From: Papio anubis | Taxonomy: Eukaryota > Chordata > Mammalia > Primates > Cercopithecidae | Length of the DNA stretch: 64,000 nt | Reading direction: 5' to 3' | Assembly: GCF_008728515.1 (NCBI RefSeq) | Contig: NC_044996.1 | Coordinates: 121,584,750-121,648,749 of the forward strand | In this document: positions 1-11,536 of the stretch, in pieces | Layout of the letters: each line of letters opens with the position of its first letter | Numbering within the stretch: position 1 is the first letter of the stretch | Program-made: the position numbers and the translations under genes | Notes under the pieces: model-generated | The model's input: only the letters and a program-made list of their open reading frames with translations | The model's database searches: none | What the model was told of the DNA's origin: nothing

Positions 1-846
1 GTTACATTTATTGTAAATCATGGCCCCTACTTAAAATTTAGGAAAACCCTGAGTTTGAAGGCTTTTTTCTTCAAGCTTTCTTTATATTTTTGGAGACCCA
101 AAGAGTCACATAAACCGAGAATTTGAAAGTGAACCCCCAGCCTCAAGCAGACTCCCCTGAAGCCCTGTATGTTCCTCCTTTTACACCAGCACTGATGGGA
201 AACTCACCCCATGGGGCAGCCATCCTGGGACAATTCTGATTTTTTGGAAGCTGTTTCTTCTGCTAAGCAAAAATATGTCTCCTTAGTGGTCACAGAAAAC
301 AAATCCAGTTCCTCTTTCACTGCATAGCCGTTCATACAGTAACCCAAAATCAGTAGGTTCTCAGATACAAACTATTACCCGGGGAGTTGGTAAAAGGCAA
401 AGGCCACCCCAGAATCAGTATCTCTGGTGAATGCATGGGAATGCATATCTGCCAGTTATGCATGGGATGTGCCATTAGAAGGATGACTAGAGGGTGAGCA
501 GCCACAGAGTGACACATGTCCTCTAGGGACTTGACTTTTAATACGGTTATATTTCTCTCATTTTTTTAAATCCTTGTCAGCCAGAATGGTTATATTTCTG
601 TACAGGGACAATGAAAAAGACATAGAATAAAGGGAAATTAGGTAAGTATCCATTTCAGTTTTCAAAGATACTCTTCACCAGAGTTCAGCTTGCTGTAATA
701 CACAACCTTGATTTCATTCTTTATTGTTTTTAGATCTTCATTGGAGGAGGTGTAGCTTTTAATTATAAAAGTGATTCGTGTTGGTTGTAAAAAATGTTTT
801 TAGCTAACTATTTTAAAAGCTTGTCTTATCCTTTCTTTTCTTTCTT
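1..846. other. Single-copy-looking sequence, no gene seen
   Basis: AT-rich sequence without an Alu, an L1 signature or an open frame of note. If the terminal exon proposed at 4908 is real, this stretch lies in the intron before it. Confidence 0.4.
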
Positions 847-1142
847 TTTTTTTTTTTTTGAGATGGAGTTTCACTCTTGTTGCCCAGGCTGGAGTGCAGT
901 GGTGCAATCTCGCCCACTGCAGCCTCGGAGGCCTCCCAGGTTCTAGTGATTCTCCTGCCTCAGCCTCCCAAGTAGCTGGGATTACAGGCATGCGCCACCA
1001 TGCCCAACTAATTTTGCATTTGTGGTAGAGACAGGGTTTTACCATATTGGTCAGGCTGGTCTCGAACTCCTGACCTCAGGTGATCCATCTGCCTCGGCCT
1101 CCCAAAGTGCTGGGATTACCGGTATGAGCCACCATGTCTGGC
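847..1142 (-). mobile_element. Alu SINE, full length
   Basis: Reads from an oligo-T run through both monomers to a GGCC end, so the element is in reverse orientation. A 3' end reading ATGTCTGGCC shows moderate age. Confidence 0.93.
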
Positions 1143-1208
1143 CACTTTATTCTTGTTTCCAGAGGTAATTTTTGTTAATAGTTTGGTGTATCATTCCAGA
1201 CTTTTAAA

Positions 1209-1209
1209 T

Positions 1210-1256
<47 letters not shown>
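1209..1256. repeat. (TAGA)n microsatellite
   Basis: About twelve uninterrupted tetranucleotide copies immediately 5' of an Alu; likely length-polymorphic. Confidence 0.95.
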
Positions 1257-1257
<1 letters not shown>

Positions 1258-1260
1258 GCA

Positions 1261-1547
1261 GGCCGGGTGCAGTGGCTCATACCTGTACTCCTAGCGCTTT
1301 GGGAGGCCGAGGTAGGTGATTACATGAGTCTGGCAGTTCAAGAACAGCCTGGGCAATATAGCGAAACCCTGTCTATACAGAAAAATTTAAAAATTAGCTG
1401 AGTGTGATGACAAACACCTGTAGTCCCAGTTACTTGGAGGCTGAGGTGGGAGGATCACCTGAGCCTGGGAGAAACAGGTTGCAGTGAGCCATGATCACTC
1501 CACTGCACTCCAGCCTGGGCAACAGAGTGACACCCTGTCTCAAAAAC
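1261..1547 (+). mobile_element. Alu SINE, old (J-like)
   Basis: Starts GGCCGGGTGCAGTGG and ends in an A-rich tail. Many substitutions throughout suggest an old subfamily. Confidence 0.9.
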
Positions 1548-1710
1548 AAATATATATGTATTTATTTATATTTAAAATGTATAAATTAAATAAATTTATA
1601 TATTTATAATATTTTCATGCATACATGCATGTTTTTGTTTTTTTGACAAAATGGGATCATATTCCTCATATTGTTCTGCAAGTTCACAGGAAACTTTCTT
1701 TTTACTGTTA

Positions 1711-1806
1711 TTTATCTGGTGGGATGGGATCTTGCTGTGTTACCCAGGCTGGACTTCAACTCCTGGGTTTAAGTGATCCTCCCACTTCACCCTTCTGAGT
1801 AGCTGC
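1711..1806 (-). mobile_element. Alu fragment
   Basis: Only about 95 bases of a diverged monomer (GATGGGATCTTGCTGTGTTACCC) remain. Confidence 0.75.
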
Positions 1807-1870
1807 ACAGAAAACTTTCTGAAGGCATATAATTGTAATTTTATTATCATACATAAAGAAATTAGGCCGG

Positions 1871-2170
1871 GGCCAGGCGCGGTGGCTCACCACTGTGGTC
1901 CCAGCACTTTGGGAAGCTGAGGTGGGTGGATCATGAGGTCAGGAGTTTGAGACCACCTAGCCAATATGGTGAAACCCTGTCTCTACTAAAAATACAAAAA
2001 TTAGCCAGGCATGGTGGTGTGCACCTGTAGTCCCAGCTACTCGGGAGGCTGAGGCAGGGGAATCGCTTGAACCCGGAAGGCAGAGGTTGCAGTGAGCCGA
2101 GATCACGCCACTGCACTGCAGCCTGGGTGACAGAGTGAGACTCCGTCTCAAAAAAAAAAAAGAAAAAAGA
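1871..2170 (+). mobile_element. Alu SINE, full length
   Basis: Both monomers present with an oligo-A tail at 2150-2165. Confidence 0.93.
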
Positions 2171-2178
2171 GAAATTAA

Positions 2179-2356
2179 GGCCAAGCATGGTGGCTTATAC
2201 CTGTAGTTCAAATTACTCAGGAGGCTGCGGCAGGAGAATTGCTTGAACCTGGGAGGTAGAGCCAGTGAGCCAAGATCGTGCCACTGCACACTCCCAGCCT
2301 GGGCAACACAGAGAGACTCCGTCTAAAAAAAAAAAAGAAAGAAAGAAAGAAAGAAA
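2179..2356 (+). mobile_element. Alu SINE with large internal deletion
   Basis: The 5' end joins directly to right-monomer text (AATTACTCAGGAGGCTG), so most of the left monomer is missing. The tail has become a short GAAA repeat. Confidence 0.85.
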
Positions 2357-3133
2357 TTAGCACTAATTCCTTAACATCATTTAATATCCAGTCAATGTAC
2401 ACATTTTCCTGGTTGTTTCATGAATAACTTTTTACGGTTGGTTCGTTTGAACCAGGATCCAAATAAGATCTGCCTGTTGTGTTGGGTAGGTCTCTTAGAA
2501 CTGTAAAAGTTTCTGCTCCCTCTCTGTTCCTTGCTATTTGTTTGTTGAAAAACCTGGCTTATTTGTCCTTTAGCATTTCCTGTGTTCTACAAGGATTGAG
2601 CTGGGAGGGGAAAAAAAGAATTTCTCATGTTCTGGCTGTGGCCGAATGTATCCATTTAGTATCATTCTGTTTATCTCTTGGTTCCTTTCTTCTCTATATT
2701 TCCCATAAACTTATAGTTGGATTTGAAGGCTTAATGAGACTTAGGTTCAATTTTTTTTTTTGCTAAGAATGCCATAGACAGTACTATGTTAAGCTATGTT
2801 GAATGAATGAATGAACTTGTTTTATATAACATATTGTGTAAATATTTCCCTGTCAGTACTTATAGATCTACCCATTCCTTCTCTAGTTGCTTAATGGTTT
2901 CCTAGTATGGACTACCATGATCTACTTAATCCTTATCAACATAGGTTGTTTCCAGTTTTTAGTTTTTAACAATGCAATAAATCTGTCAAATTCCTACCGA
3001 AGACAAAAACAGATTAATAAACTGAGATAGAAAAAATAAGCTAGTAGTTTACATGTTTAAGAATTTTTAGTTGTATATTAAAAAATCAAGTGAATAGTCA
3101 CTGGCCTCTAAAATATTTAGAAATCTCTAATTG

Positions 3134-3430
3134 CACCAGGCACGGTGACTCACACCTGTAATTCCAGCACTTTGGGAGGCTGAGGCGGGCGGATCACCTC
3201 AGGTCAGGAGTTCGAGACCAGCCTGCCCCACCACATCTCTACTAAAAATACAAAAAATTAGCCAGACATGGTGGCACATGTCTATAATCCCAGCTACTCA
3301 GGAGACTGAGGCAGGAGAATTGCTTGAACCCGGGAGGTGGAGGTTGCGGTGAACCGAGATCGCACCACTGCACTCCAGCCTGGGCAACAAGAGCGAAACT
3401 CTGAATCTAAAAAAAAAAAAAAAAAAAAAA
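3134..3430 (+). mobile_element. Alu SINE, full length
   Basis: Complete dimer ending in about 20 A at 3410-3430. The following GAAATCTCTAATTGC repeats the text before the element (3119-3133), giving a target-site duplication. Confidence 0.93.
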
Positions 3431-3476
3431 GAAATCTCTAATTGCTGAGTATATTCATTACAAATTATGGAAAAAA

Positions 3477-3778
3477 GCCAGATGTGGTGGCTCACGGCTG
3501 TAATCCCAGCACTTTGGGAAGCTGAGGCAGGCAGATCACTTGAGGTCAAGAGTTTGAGACCAGCCTGGCCAACATGGTAAACCCCTGTCTCTACCAAAAA
3601 TATAAAAAATTAGCTGGGCGTGGTGGCGGGCACCTGTAATCCTAGCTACTCAGGAGGCTGAGGCAGGAGAATCGTTTGAACGCGGGAGGCAGAGGTTACA
3701 GTGAGCCAAGATCGCACCACTGCACTCCAGCTTGGGTGACAGAACAAGACTCCATCTCAAAAAAAAAAAAAAAAAAAA
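3477..3778 (+). mobile_element. Alu SINE, full length
   Basis: Complete dimer with an A tail of about 18 bases. Confidence 0.93.
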
Positions 3779-4090
3779 TTATGAAAAAAGCAATCTGGAG
3801 AAGACTCGGTTTGTCTTTGACTTGTCTTTGAATATATGTGTATTTTATTCCAGAAAAGTATGATGAGGGTGATGTGAGGAAAATTACACATCAAACTGAG
3901 GGTGATGTAATCATGCTTTCCAGCAGATAGATGGAAATGTAGTTGTTTAATCTTCAGATGTGATGTGTACTGTGCCATTTAGACATTTATTTTTTATTTA
4001 TTCACCCATCCATTTGGTTAATTACGCTCAGATACACAGCCAATTGAGGATCTGAATGTAGTATATGTACTATTGATGGAACACAAAATC

Positions 4091-4392
4091 TTTTTTTTTT
4101 TTTTTCTTGAGACAGAGTTTCGCTCTGTCGCCTAGGCTGGAGTGCAATGGCTCAATCTCAGTTCACTGTATCCTCTGCCTCCCAGGTTCAAGCAATTCTC
4201 CTGCCTCAGCCTTCCGAGTAGCTGGGATTACAGGCGCCCACCACCATGCCCGGCTAATTTTTTGTATTTTTAGTAGAGATGGGGTTTCACCATGTTAGCC
4301 AGGCTGGTCTCGAACTCTGGACCACAGATGATCCACCTGCCTCGGCCTCCTAAAGTGCTGGGAATTACACACGTGAGCCACCACAGTCGGCC
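4091..4392 (-). mobile_element. Alu SINE, full length
   Basis: T15 head to a GTCGGCC end; reverse orientation. Confidence 0.93.
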
Positions 4393-4395
4393 TTC

Positions 4396-4506
4396 TTTCT
4401 GATTCTTAGTTTAACTATCTGTAAAATGGGAATAATTACAGTTTTCTCTGGCTCATGTTTCTTATGGTTATATAATGGTGATGTAAATATTGTCTATGGT
4501 TTCTCT
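4396..4506 (+). mobile_element. MIR remnant
   Basis: TAACTATCTGTAAAATGGGAATAAT matches the core MIR phrase with a few changes. The rest is too diverged to trace. Confidence 0.5.
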
Positions 4507-4819
4507 ATTTATTTATTTATTTATTTATTTATTTTGAGACAGAGTTTCATCCTTGTCGCCCAGGCTGTAGTGCAATGGCATGATCTCAGCTCATTACAGC
4601 CTCCATCTCCTGGGTTCAAGCAATTCTCCTGCCTCAGCCTCCTGAGTAGCTGGGATTACAGGACCTGCCACCATGCCGAGCTAATTTTTTTGTATTTTTA
4701 GTAGAGATGGGGTTTCACCACGTTGGCCAGGCTGATCTCGAACTTCTGACCTCAGGTGATCGACCCGCCTCAGCTTCCCAAAGTGCTGGGATTACAGGCA
4801 TGGGCCACCGCGCCCAGCC
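4507..4819 (-). mobile_element. Alu SINE with (TTTA)n tail
   Basis: The A tail, seen as its complement, has turned into a TTTA microsatellite at 4508-4533, followed by a complete reverse Alu ending GCGCCCAGCC. Confidence 0.93.
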
Positions 4820-4907
4820 TGGTTTCTCTATTTAAATCTGAAGAATTTTCATGATGCAAAATTTTTTCTGGCACAGTTTACTTATGTTTTTCTTTTCCTT
4901 CTTTTAG

Positions 4908-5160
4908 TTATAGGTAAACATTGGAAACTCCGTAGAATAAATCAGTATTTCTACAGAAAAATGGCAGAGAAGTCAGTATTGAATGTATTAAATTGGCTTT
5001 CTTCTTCAGGAAAAACTAGACCAGACCTCTGTTATCTTCTGTGATATCATCCTACAAGCAAACTAATCTGGAATCCCTTCACCTAGAGATAATGTACAAG
5101 CCTTAGAACTCCTCGTTCTCATGTTGCTATTTATGTACCTAATTAAAACCCAAGTTAAAA
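4908..5160 (+). other. Candidate 3'-terminal exon with poly(A) signal (possibly APOO)
   Basis: A long pyrimidine tract ending in AG (4883-4907) is a textbook acceptor. It is followed by about 250 bases of non-repetitive DNA. An ATTAAA poly(A) signal lies at 5142-5147, and strongly GT-rich DNA begins about 50 bases later, as expected downstream of a cleavage site. One frame is open for 44 codons from the acceptor to a TGA near 5040; the other two stop at once, so it may be untranslated. In the human map, as I recall it, APOO lies downstream of SAT1 on the opposite strand with its 3' end tens of kilobases away, which fits strand and distance. I could not find APOO coding exons in the window. 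The gene name is inference; the exon-like architecture is seen. Confidence 0.42.
5142..5147 (+). terminator. ATTAAA poly(A) signal of the candidate terminal exon
   Basis: Common variant signal. The following GT-rich tract (5205-5280) could serve as the downstream element. Confidence 0.45.
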
Positions 5161-5164
5161 AAAA

Positions 5165-6344
5165 CATCCGGTATCATTGAGTGACGGTCTAAGTGTATCT
5201 GGTGCCTGTGTATATGGTGTGTGTATGCATGGTTTGTGTGTGTGGTGCATGTTTGTGTGTGTGTGTGGTATGGATAGTGTATGTGAGTTAGAGCCAACAG
5301 GTAACTCTTCTTAGGGAAGTATCAGCTTGCAGCCTGCAGAGTCTGGGCCCCACAACACATAGTATAGAAGAGTAGCTCTGGAGTCCGAAAGATGCTTCAA
5401 TAACCAGGACAAGGACCAAAACTTGTAATACAGTTTCCCTGACAATGATTAGAAGACATATAAAAGGAAACAGTAACAGTGACCCCTTATTGTGGCTGTC
5501 ACCTCCTAGTTTGTACAGAACTTGCAATTCTTGAATGCCAGTGGGAGATTCAGAATGAAGAGGTCTCTGTCCTCTGCCAGTGGATGAATGGAGATGTGGT
5601 GTGTGTTTGGATTCTCTGTATGTGTATGGCTTGTATTTTCCTCCTCTGCGGCGCCTGAATGCACAGCTCATTGAACTCTGTAGTCCCACTGCAGGAGCCT
5701 CTTTTGACTTGTCAGCCAGCCAGTAAGGATGGCAGGGGAACAGAATGTCAAAGAGAATTTAGAATTTCCAGATTTCAATTAGATTTGGGAACTCTTAAAT
5801 CTTCCTTGTATACTTGTATCATCAATTGAATTCCTAATCGTTGACCTTCCAGAACTGATAGCAGTCAGTAAGATAGCAATACACAGATGGACATGCACAT
5901 ATTCGTGTTATATATATTTAAGAGAGCCAAAATGGCAGGAACAGTGGCAGCATTGTTACCGGATTAATGAGCTGAAGCAAATTTGTCCCTAGAATGATCT
6001 CCATAGTCACCCAGAAGTCTTTTATTTCCTTTTAGGCCAAAGTACTTTTGTGTTATTGTACCAATCACCCAAATATATGAAAGCCATGCCTATATCTCAT
6101 TATAAACATGCTATTGTTCCAGGCTTTCTCCATTTGGCTTGGCCTCCCATGTCACCTCTGGAAAGTAGCGATTCCTTGAGTTTCTTCCTTGCAATTGCCT
6201 GACCTAGAGAAGATTAAGAAGAAATGGCCTACACGTCAGCATGCTTAGGTCATTAATCAATAATTTGAGTGCCTCCTATCTAAGATATTACCTCCCATTT
6301 TTAGTTTTTTACTCAGTATTGAAACATTGCTTTAAAACATTTTA
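5165..6344. other. Single-copy-looking sequence with GT-rich tract
   Basis: A GT-rich low-complexity tract occupies 5205-5280. The rest (to 6344) shows no recognisable repeat or exon. A 133-codon minus-strand frame at 5288-5689 has no recognisable domain and no supporting splice or promoter context. Confidence 0.4.
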
Positions 6345-6637
6345 GGCCAGGTACAGTGGTATCTGTAATCACCTGCCTGTAATCACCCGAGGCGGGTGAA
6401 TCACTTAAGGCCGGGAGTTTGAGACCAGCCTGGATAACATGGTGAAACCCTGTCTCTACTAAAAATACAAAAATTAGCCAGGCGTGGTGGTGCACGCCTG
6501 TAGTCCCAGCTACTCGAGTGTCTGTGGCAGAAAAATTGCCTGAACCCAGGAGGCAGAGTTTGCAGTGAGCCAAGATCAATCCACGCACTCCAGCCTAGGC
6601 AACAGAGTGAGACTGTCTCAAAAAAAGAAAGAAAGAA
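6345..6637 (+). mobile_element. Alu SINE, internally deleted
   Basis: The left monomer lacks the usual CCCAGCACTTTGGGAGG segment. The right half and the (AAAG) tail are present. Confidence 0.88.
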
Positions 6638-6933
6638 GGCCAGGTGCAATGGCTCACGCCTGTAACTTTGGGAGACCGAGGCAGGCGGGTTGCTTGAAGT
6701 CAGGAGTTCAAGACTAGCCTGGCCAACATAGTGAAACCCTGTCTCTACTAAAAATACAAAAACTTGCTGGGCATGATAGCGGGTGCCTGTAATCCCAGCT
6801 ACTCAGGAGGCTGAGGCACAAGAATAGCTTGAACCCAGGAGGAGGAGGTTGCATTGAGCCAAGATCACACCACTGCACTCTAGCCTGGACCACAGAGCAA
6901 GACCCTGTCTCAAAAAAAAAAAAAAAAAAAAAA
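6638..6933 (+). mobile_element. Alu SINE, full length
   Basis: Directly abuts the tail of the previous Alu, so it probably inserted in that A tail. Ends in about 22 A. Confidence 0.92.
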
Positions 6934-7138
6934 TTCAAAATGCAGGCAAAATGCCTGTGCTCACAAATATAAATGAAAAAATGTGACTTGCTCGAGGTTA
7001 AATAGCAAATCAATGACAGGTAAAATTAGGTCATGCAGTGAATATTACTGATTTATATTAGTCTAAACATATAATTCAGAATCCTTTAATTCAGAAAAAG
7101 TAATAGATAGGGGTTATATTTTCCTCATCTTATCTCTT

Positions 7139-7299
7139 TCTTTTTTTCCACCTGGGCTGGAGTGCAGTGGCATGCACGGTCACAGCTGCTCCAACCTCAA
7201 CCTCCCAGGCTCAAGCAGTTCTGCATTAGTCTGCCGAGTAGCTGGGACTATAGGTGTGCACCCCCTCACCCAGCTAATTTTTTTATTTTTTTATTTTTT
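7139..7299 (-). mobile_element. Alu SINE, partial
   Basis: Carries one monomer up to CCCAGCTAATTTTT. The remainder is missing, and the next Alu begins in the T-rich junction. Confidence 0.8.
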
Positions 7300-7573
7300 T
7301 ATTTTTTTTCGAAATGGAGTTCGCTCTGTTGCCCAGGCTGGAGTGCAGTGGCACGATCTCAGCTCACTGCACCCTCCGCCTCCCGGGTTCAAGCAGTTCT
7401 CCTCCCTCAGCCTCCTGAGTAGCTGGGATTACAGGTGCCTGCTACCACACCCGGCTAATTTCTGTATTTTTTAGTAGAGACGGGGTTTCACCACCTTGGC
7501 CAGGCTGGTCCCGAACTCCCACCTCGGCCTCCCAAAGTGCTGGGATTACAGGCGTGAGCCACTGCACCTGGCC
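7300..7573 (-). mobile_element. Alu SINE
   Basis: Reverse Alu from TCGAAATGGAG to CACCTGGCC, slightly shortened in the right half. Confidence 0.9.
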
Positions 7574-7621
7574 TCCACCTTGTCTTAATGAATGCACTTT
7601 GCACTCATCATTTTGGAAAAT

Positions 7622-7923
7622 CTTTTGTTTTGTTTTTTCTTTGAGGCAAGGTCTCACTTTCTTGCCCAGGCTGGAGTGGAGTGGCACGATCACAGCTCAC
7701 TGCAGCCTTGACCTCCCTGGGTTCAGATGCTTCTCCCACCTTAACCTGCTGCGTAGCTGGGACCACAGGCACATGCCACCATGCCCCGCTAGTTTTTGTA
7801 TTTTTTGTAGAGATAAAGATTGCCATGTTGCTCAGGCTGGTCTGGAATTCCTGAGCTCAGGTGATCCACCCACCTCAGCCTCCCAAAGTTCTGGGATTAC
7901 AGGCGTGAGCCACCGTGCCCAGC
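7622..7923 (-). mobile_element. Alu SINE, full length
   Basis: TTTTG-rich head and a GTGCCCAGCC end. Confidence 0.92.
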
Positions 7924-8401
7924 CCAAGTTTCCACTTTTTAATTCAATGTACCAACCCAGTCTAATGCAGAAACCACTGTCAGGGGACTGGTAGTACATG
8001 TGTAGGACTAAACTCTCCTTATGGCTTGATTTTCATTTAAAGTAAGTATTGGAAATCATGTTTTCATTCACCAGTGGTTGAAAGAAACTTGCTTCAGGTT
8101 TTGGTTTCCACCCTGTAAACCTTCTGCTGTCTGATGTTTTGTTTCCCTTCTGATATGTTCAACTTTCAAGTCAGTACAGGTTGAGTATCCCTTATCCAAA
8201 ATGCTTAGGACCAGAAATATTTTGGATTTTGGAATTTTTTTAGATTTTGGAATATTTGCGTATACATAATGAGATATCTTGGGGATGGGACCCAAGTCTA
8301 AAACCATGAAATTCATTTGTTTCATTTGCACCTTATACACTTAGGGTGAAGGTAGTTTTATAAAATATTTTTAATACTTTTGTGCATTAAAGTTTTGAGT
8401 G

Positions 8402-8434
8402 AGTGTGTGTGTGTGTGTGTACATATATATATAT
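8402..8434. repeat. (GT)n(AT)n microsatellite
   Basis: A GT run followed by ACATATATATATATA at the junction between MER2 and the first nested Alu. Confidence 0.85.
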
Positions 8435-8436
8435 AG

Positions 8437-8732
8437 TTTTTGTTTTGTTTTTTAGACAGTCTCACTCTGTTGCCCAGGCTGGAGTAAAGTGGCATGCTCT
8501 TGGCTCACTGCAACCTCCACCTCCTAGGTTCAAGCAATTCTCGTGTCTCAGCTTCCCTAGTAGCTGGGATTAAAGGCATGTGCCACCACACCCGGCTAAT
8601 TTTTTGTATTTTTAGTAGAGACAAAGTTTCAGTATATTCACTAGGCTGGTCTCAAACTCCTGGCCTCAAGTGATGGCCCGCCTCAGCCACCCAAAGTGCT
8701 GGAATTACAGGCGTGAGATACCGCGCCTGGTC
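8437..8732 (-). mobile_element. Alu SINE, full length
   Basis: Reverse Alu nested in MER2; ends GCGCCTGGTC. Confidence 0.9.
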
Positions 8733-8742
8733 AGTTTTCACT

Positions 8743-9055
8743 TTTTTTTTTTTTTTTTTTTGAGACAGAGTCTCGCTCTGTCACCCAGACTGGAGTGCAG
8801 TGGCACAATCTCGGCTCACTGCAAGCTCCGCCTCCCGGGTTCACGCCATTCTCCTGCCTCAGCCTCCCGAGTAGCTGGGACTACAGGCGCCCACCACCAC
8901 GCGCCCACCACCACGCCCGGCTAGTTTTTTGTATTTTTAGTAGAGACGGGTTTCACTGTGTTAGCCAGGATGGTCTTGATCTCCTGACCTCGTGATCCAC
9001 CCGTCTCGGCCTCCCAAAGTGCTGGGATTACAGGCGTGAGCCACTGTGCCCAGCC
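8743..9055 (-). mobile_element. Alu SINE (Y-like) with perfect target duplication
   Basis: Flanked by AGTTTTCACT at 8733-8742 and 9056-9065. Contains a small internal tandem duplication (CGCCCACCACCACG twice, near 8890-8915). Confidence 0.93.
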
Positions 9056-9525
9056 AGTTTTCACTATATTTTAACTGTTACCTGTCACGCAAGGTAAGAT
9101 ACGGAATTTTCCACTTGTGGCATCATGTCTGTGTTCAAAAAACTGGATTTCAGAGTGTTTTGGATTTCAGATTTTTGTAGCAGGATGCTCAACCTGTAAT
9201 TAACCAACACATAACACTAACGGTATACAGTTAGGTCAAACTCCAGATGTGACCAAAGTTCAGGCTTAATTATGTTTATGAAATGATAGCCAAGGAAATG
9301 CCTGGGTGGAAGAAAAGTTTGTTTTTATAAGCAAGTGTTTCACATTTCATTCACTTAGCAGTGCAGAATAAGTCATCTGTATTTCACATGTAGGGGTCTT
9401 TATCTTAACTGACTGTAGAGTTTTGTTGCTGGACTTTAGCTGTGACTCTGGAAGACAGAAGAATAGCCAAGGAAGTAACTCTTTTTCCTGCCCACCTGCA
9501 ACCTGTGAAATAGTCTTAAGACTCA

Positions 9526-9810
9526 GGCCAGGCGCAATGGCTCAAACCTGTAATCCCAGCGCTTAGGGAGGCCGAGGCAGGCGGATCACAAGGTTAGGAG
9601 TTCCAAATCAGCCTGGCCAATATGGTGAATCCCCGTCTCTACTAAAAATACAAAAATTAGGCGTGGTGGTTCGTGCCTGTACTCCCAGCTACTCGGGAGG
9701 CTGAGGTAGAAGAATCGCTTGAACCCGGGAGGTGGAGGTTGCAGTGAGCCGAGATCGTGCCACTGCACTCCAGCGTGGGCAACAGAGCAAGACTCCATCT
9801 CAAAAAAATA
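9526..9810 (+). mobile_element. Alu SINE with clear target duplication
   Basis: TAGTCTTAAGACTCAG occurs before (9511-9526) and after (9819-9834) the element. The short TA repeat separates tail and duplication. Confidence 0.93.
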
Positions 9811-9834
9811 TATATATATAGTCTTAAGACTCAG

Positions 9835-10506
9835 TATCCCTATAGTCAGTCTGTAAATTCTCTCCTCTCAGGTATGCCTGGTGAGACTTGCTGTTCAATG
9901 CTGATTTGTTGATAGGTGTAGAGAACACATAGAAGAACAAGGGAAAGGCAAAGAAGGAGAAAAAACAGAATTCAAAGACTGCTCTCCACACTCAAAAGTC
10001 ATAGTGAGCCCTTCAAATGCTTAGATGACATAATACTGGGATTTTGTTAGGAGGAACCCCCAATTTGTGTATGGTCACAGGGTGATTTTAAATGTTTTGT
10101 TTACTACAGAAAAAGCATCAGCTTTTTAATATCAGCTATTTAATTTATCTCCCATATCCCTTCTAAATTATGAGAGAATGGCCTCCAGGTAATGGTATGT
10201 GTGAATACATACCTAACTCACTCCTGAAACCCCAGGAAGACAGGAAGAAAGGGATTTTTATGTAGCATTCGCATGTAAGAAAAGGATGGCGGAGGAGTTC
10301 TGGGCAATGTAGAGGGAGACTCTATCACTAAAAGAAAGAAAAAAGGATGGAGAGAGGGAGACAATGGGACTTGTTTTTCACAACAGACTCAGCAGAATTG
10401 TTTGAAACTCTGTACCCATGTAACATTGACACAAATAAAAATAATGAAAATATTTAGAAGCGGATTCTACAAAAGGCAAGGAAGTTAGTATTAAAACGCT
10501 GTATTT
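9835..10506. other. No gene or recognisable repeat seen
   Basis: Non-repetitive, AT-rich sequence. A weak Alu-like phrase near 10290-10340 (GGGCAATGTAGAGGGAGACTC) is too short to call. Confidence 0.4.
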
Positions 10507-10775
10507 GGCCAGGTGCGGTGGTTCAAGCCTGTAATCCCAGCACTTTGGGAGGCCTAGGCAGGCGGATCTCGCAGTCAGGAGTTCAACATGGCGAAAACTC
10601 ATTTCTACTAAAAAATAGAAAAATTAGCTGGGCTAATTTGTGGTGGGTGCCTGTAATCCCAGCTACTCAGGAGGCTGAGGCAGGAGAACTGCTTGAACCT
10701 GGGAAGCGGAGGTTGCAGCGAGCTGAGATCGTGCCACTGCACTTCAGCCTGGGCCACAGAGTGAGACTGTCTCAA

Positions 10776-10800
<25 letters not shown>
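10507..10800 (+). mobile_element. Alu SINE
   Basis: Complete dimer with an A run passing into an AT repeat. Confidence 0.92.
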
Positions 10801-10807
<7 letters not shown>

Positions 10808-10954
10808 GTATTTATTTTGTAAACTTTGATTCTGTGTGTCCACTGGGACCCTTCCTGTAGTGAAAGCATATGATAGATTTCTCCCCATTTAAAAAAAAAA
10901 TTAGAAGGTTATAGGTGTCTTTGTGTCTGTGGCACTTTGTCAAAGCTCTGATTC

Positions 10955-11228
10955 AGCCAGTTGCAGTGGCTCATGCCTGTAATCCTAGCACTTTGGGAGG
11001 CCAAGATGGGAAGATTGCTTGAGCCCAGCAGTTTGAGACCAGCCTGGGCAACACAGTGAGACCCCCATCTCTATAAAAAATTAAAAATTAGCCGGGCTTA
11101 GTGACATGCGCCTATAGTACCAGCTACTCAGGAGGGTCACTTGAGCCCAGAAGATCGAGTCTGCAGTGAGTCATGATTGTGCCACTGCACTCCAGCCTGG
11201 GCGACAGTGAGACCCTGTCTCCAAGGGG
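10955..11228 (+). mobile_element. Alu SINE, old (J-like)
   Basis: Diverged dimer with AAAAATTAAAAATTAGCC linker and a degraded tail (CCAAGGGGAAG). Confidence 0.88.
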
Positions 11229-11239
11229 AAGAAAAAAAT

Positions 11240-11536
11240 GCCAGGCGTGGTGGCTCGTGCCTGTAATTCTAGCACTTTGGGAGGCTGAGATGAGTGGATC
11301 GCTTGAGCCAGGAGTTCAAGACAACTCCTGGGCAACATGGTGAAACTCTGTCTCTACAACAAATACAAAAATTAGCCAGTTGTGCTGATGTGTTCCTGTA
11401 TTCCCAGCTACTCAGAAGGCGGAAGTGGGAGGATCACTTGAGCCCCAGAGGTCAAGGCTGTAGTGAGCTGTGATTGCACCACTGCACTCCAGCCTGGGTG
11501 ACAATGAGACCCTGTCTCAAAAAAAGAAAAAAAAAA
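11240..11536 (+). mobile_element. Alu SINE
   Basis: Second old copy in tandem with the previous one. The CTCTGATTC text on both outer sides (10945-10954 and 11538-11547) suggests the pair shares one original target. Confidence 0.9.

Larger units (their letters stand above)
1143..3000 (-). mobile_element. Old L1-type (L1M/HAL1-like) sequence in antisense, broken by Alus
   Basis: The non-Alu pieces (1143-1208, 1548-1710, 1806-1870, 2357-3000) resemble the antisense of an ancient LINE 3' region. Examples are the text around 2420-2480 (GAACCAGGATCC) and the stretch 2930-2990, which contains TAGGTTGTTTCCAGTTTTTA. The 95-codon plus-strand frame at 2479-2766 lies inside this repeat and is not regarded as a gene. 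Family name is tentative. Confidence 0.45.
8175..9198. mobile_element. MER2-like (Tigger) DNA transposon, non-autonomous, with two Alu inserts
   Basis: The termini TACAGGTTGAGTATCC and GGATGCTCAACCTGTA are near-perfect inverted repeats, and the interior repeats the TTTTGGATTTTGGAAT motif typical of MER2. Two Alus (8437-8732, 8743-9055) and a GT/AT microsatellite split it. Only about 400 bases are original element. It has no transposase frame, so it is a dead copy. Confidence 0.75.

Noticed and set aside
1209..1256. Regular short repeats that might suggest a CRISPR array
   Set aside because: Uninterrupted tetranucleotide microsatellite without spacers, in a vertebrate genome.
2479..2766. 95-codon plus-strand frame with hydrophobic stretches
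   Set aside because: Lies in an ancient dispersed repeat; the apparent membrane segments come from T-rich repeat sequence.
4908..5040. 44-codon open frame in the candidate terminal exon
   Set aside because: It does not match the APOO C-terminus as I remember it, and two other frames close at once; more likely untranslated.
5288..5689. 133-codon minus-strand frame
   Set aside because: No family resemblance, no exon signals and a composition like the surrounding non-coding DNA.
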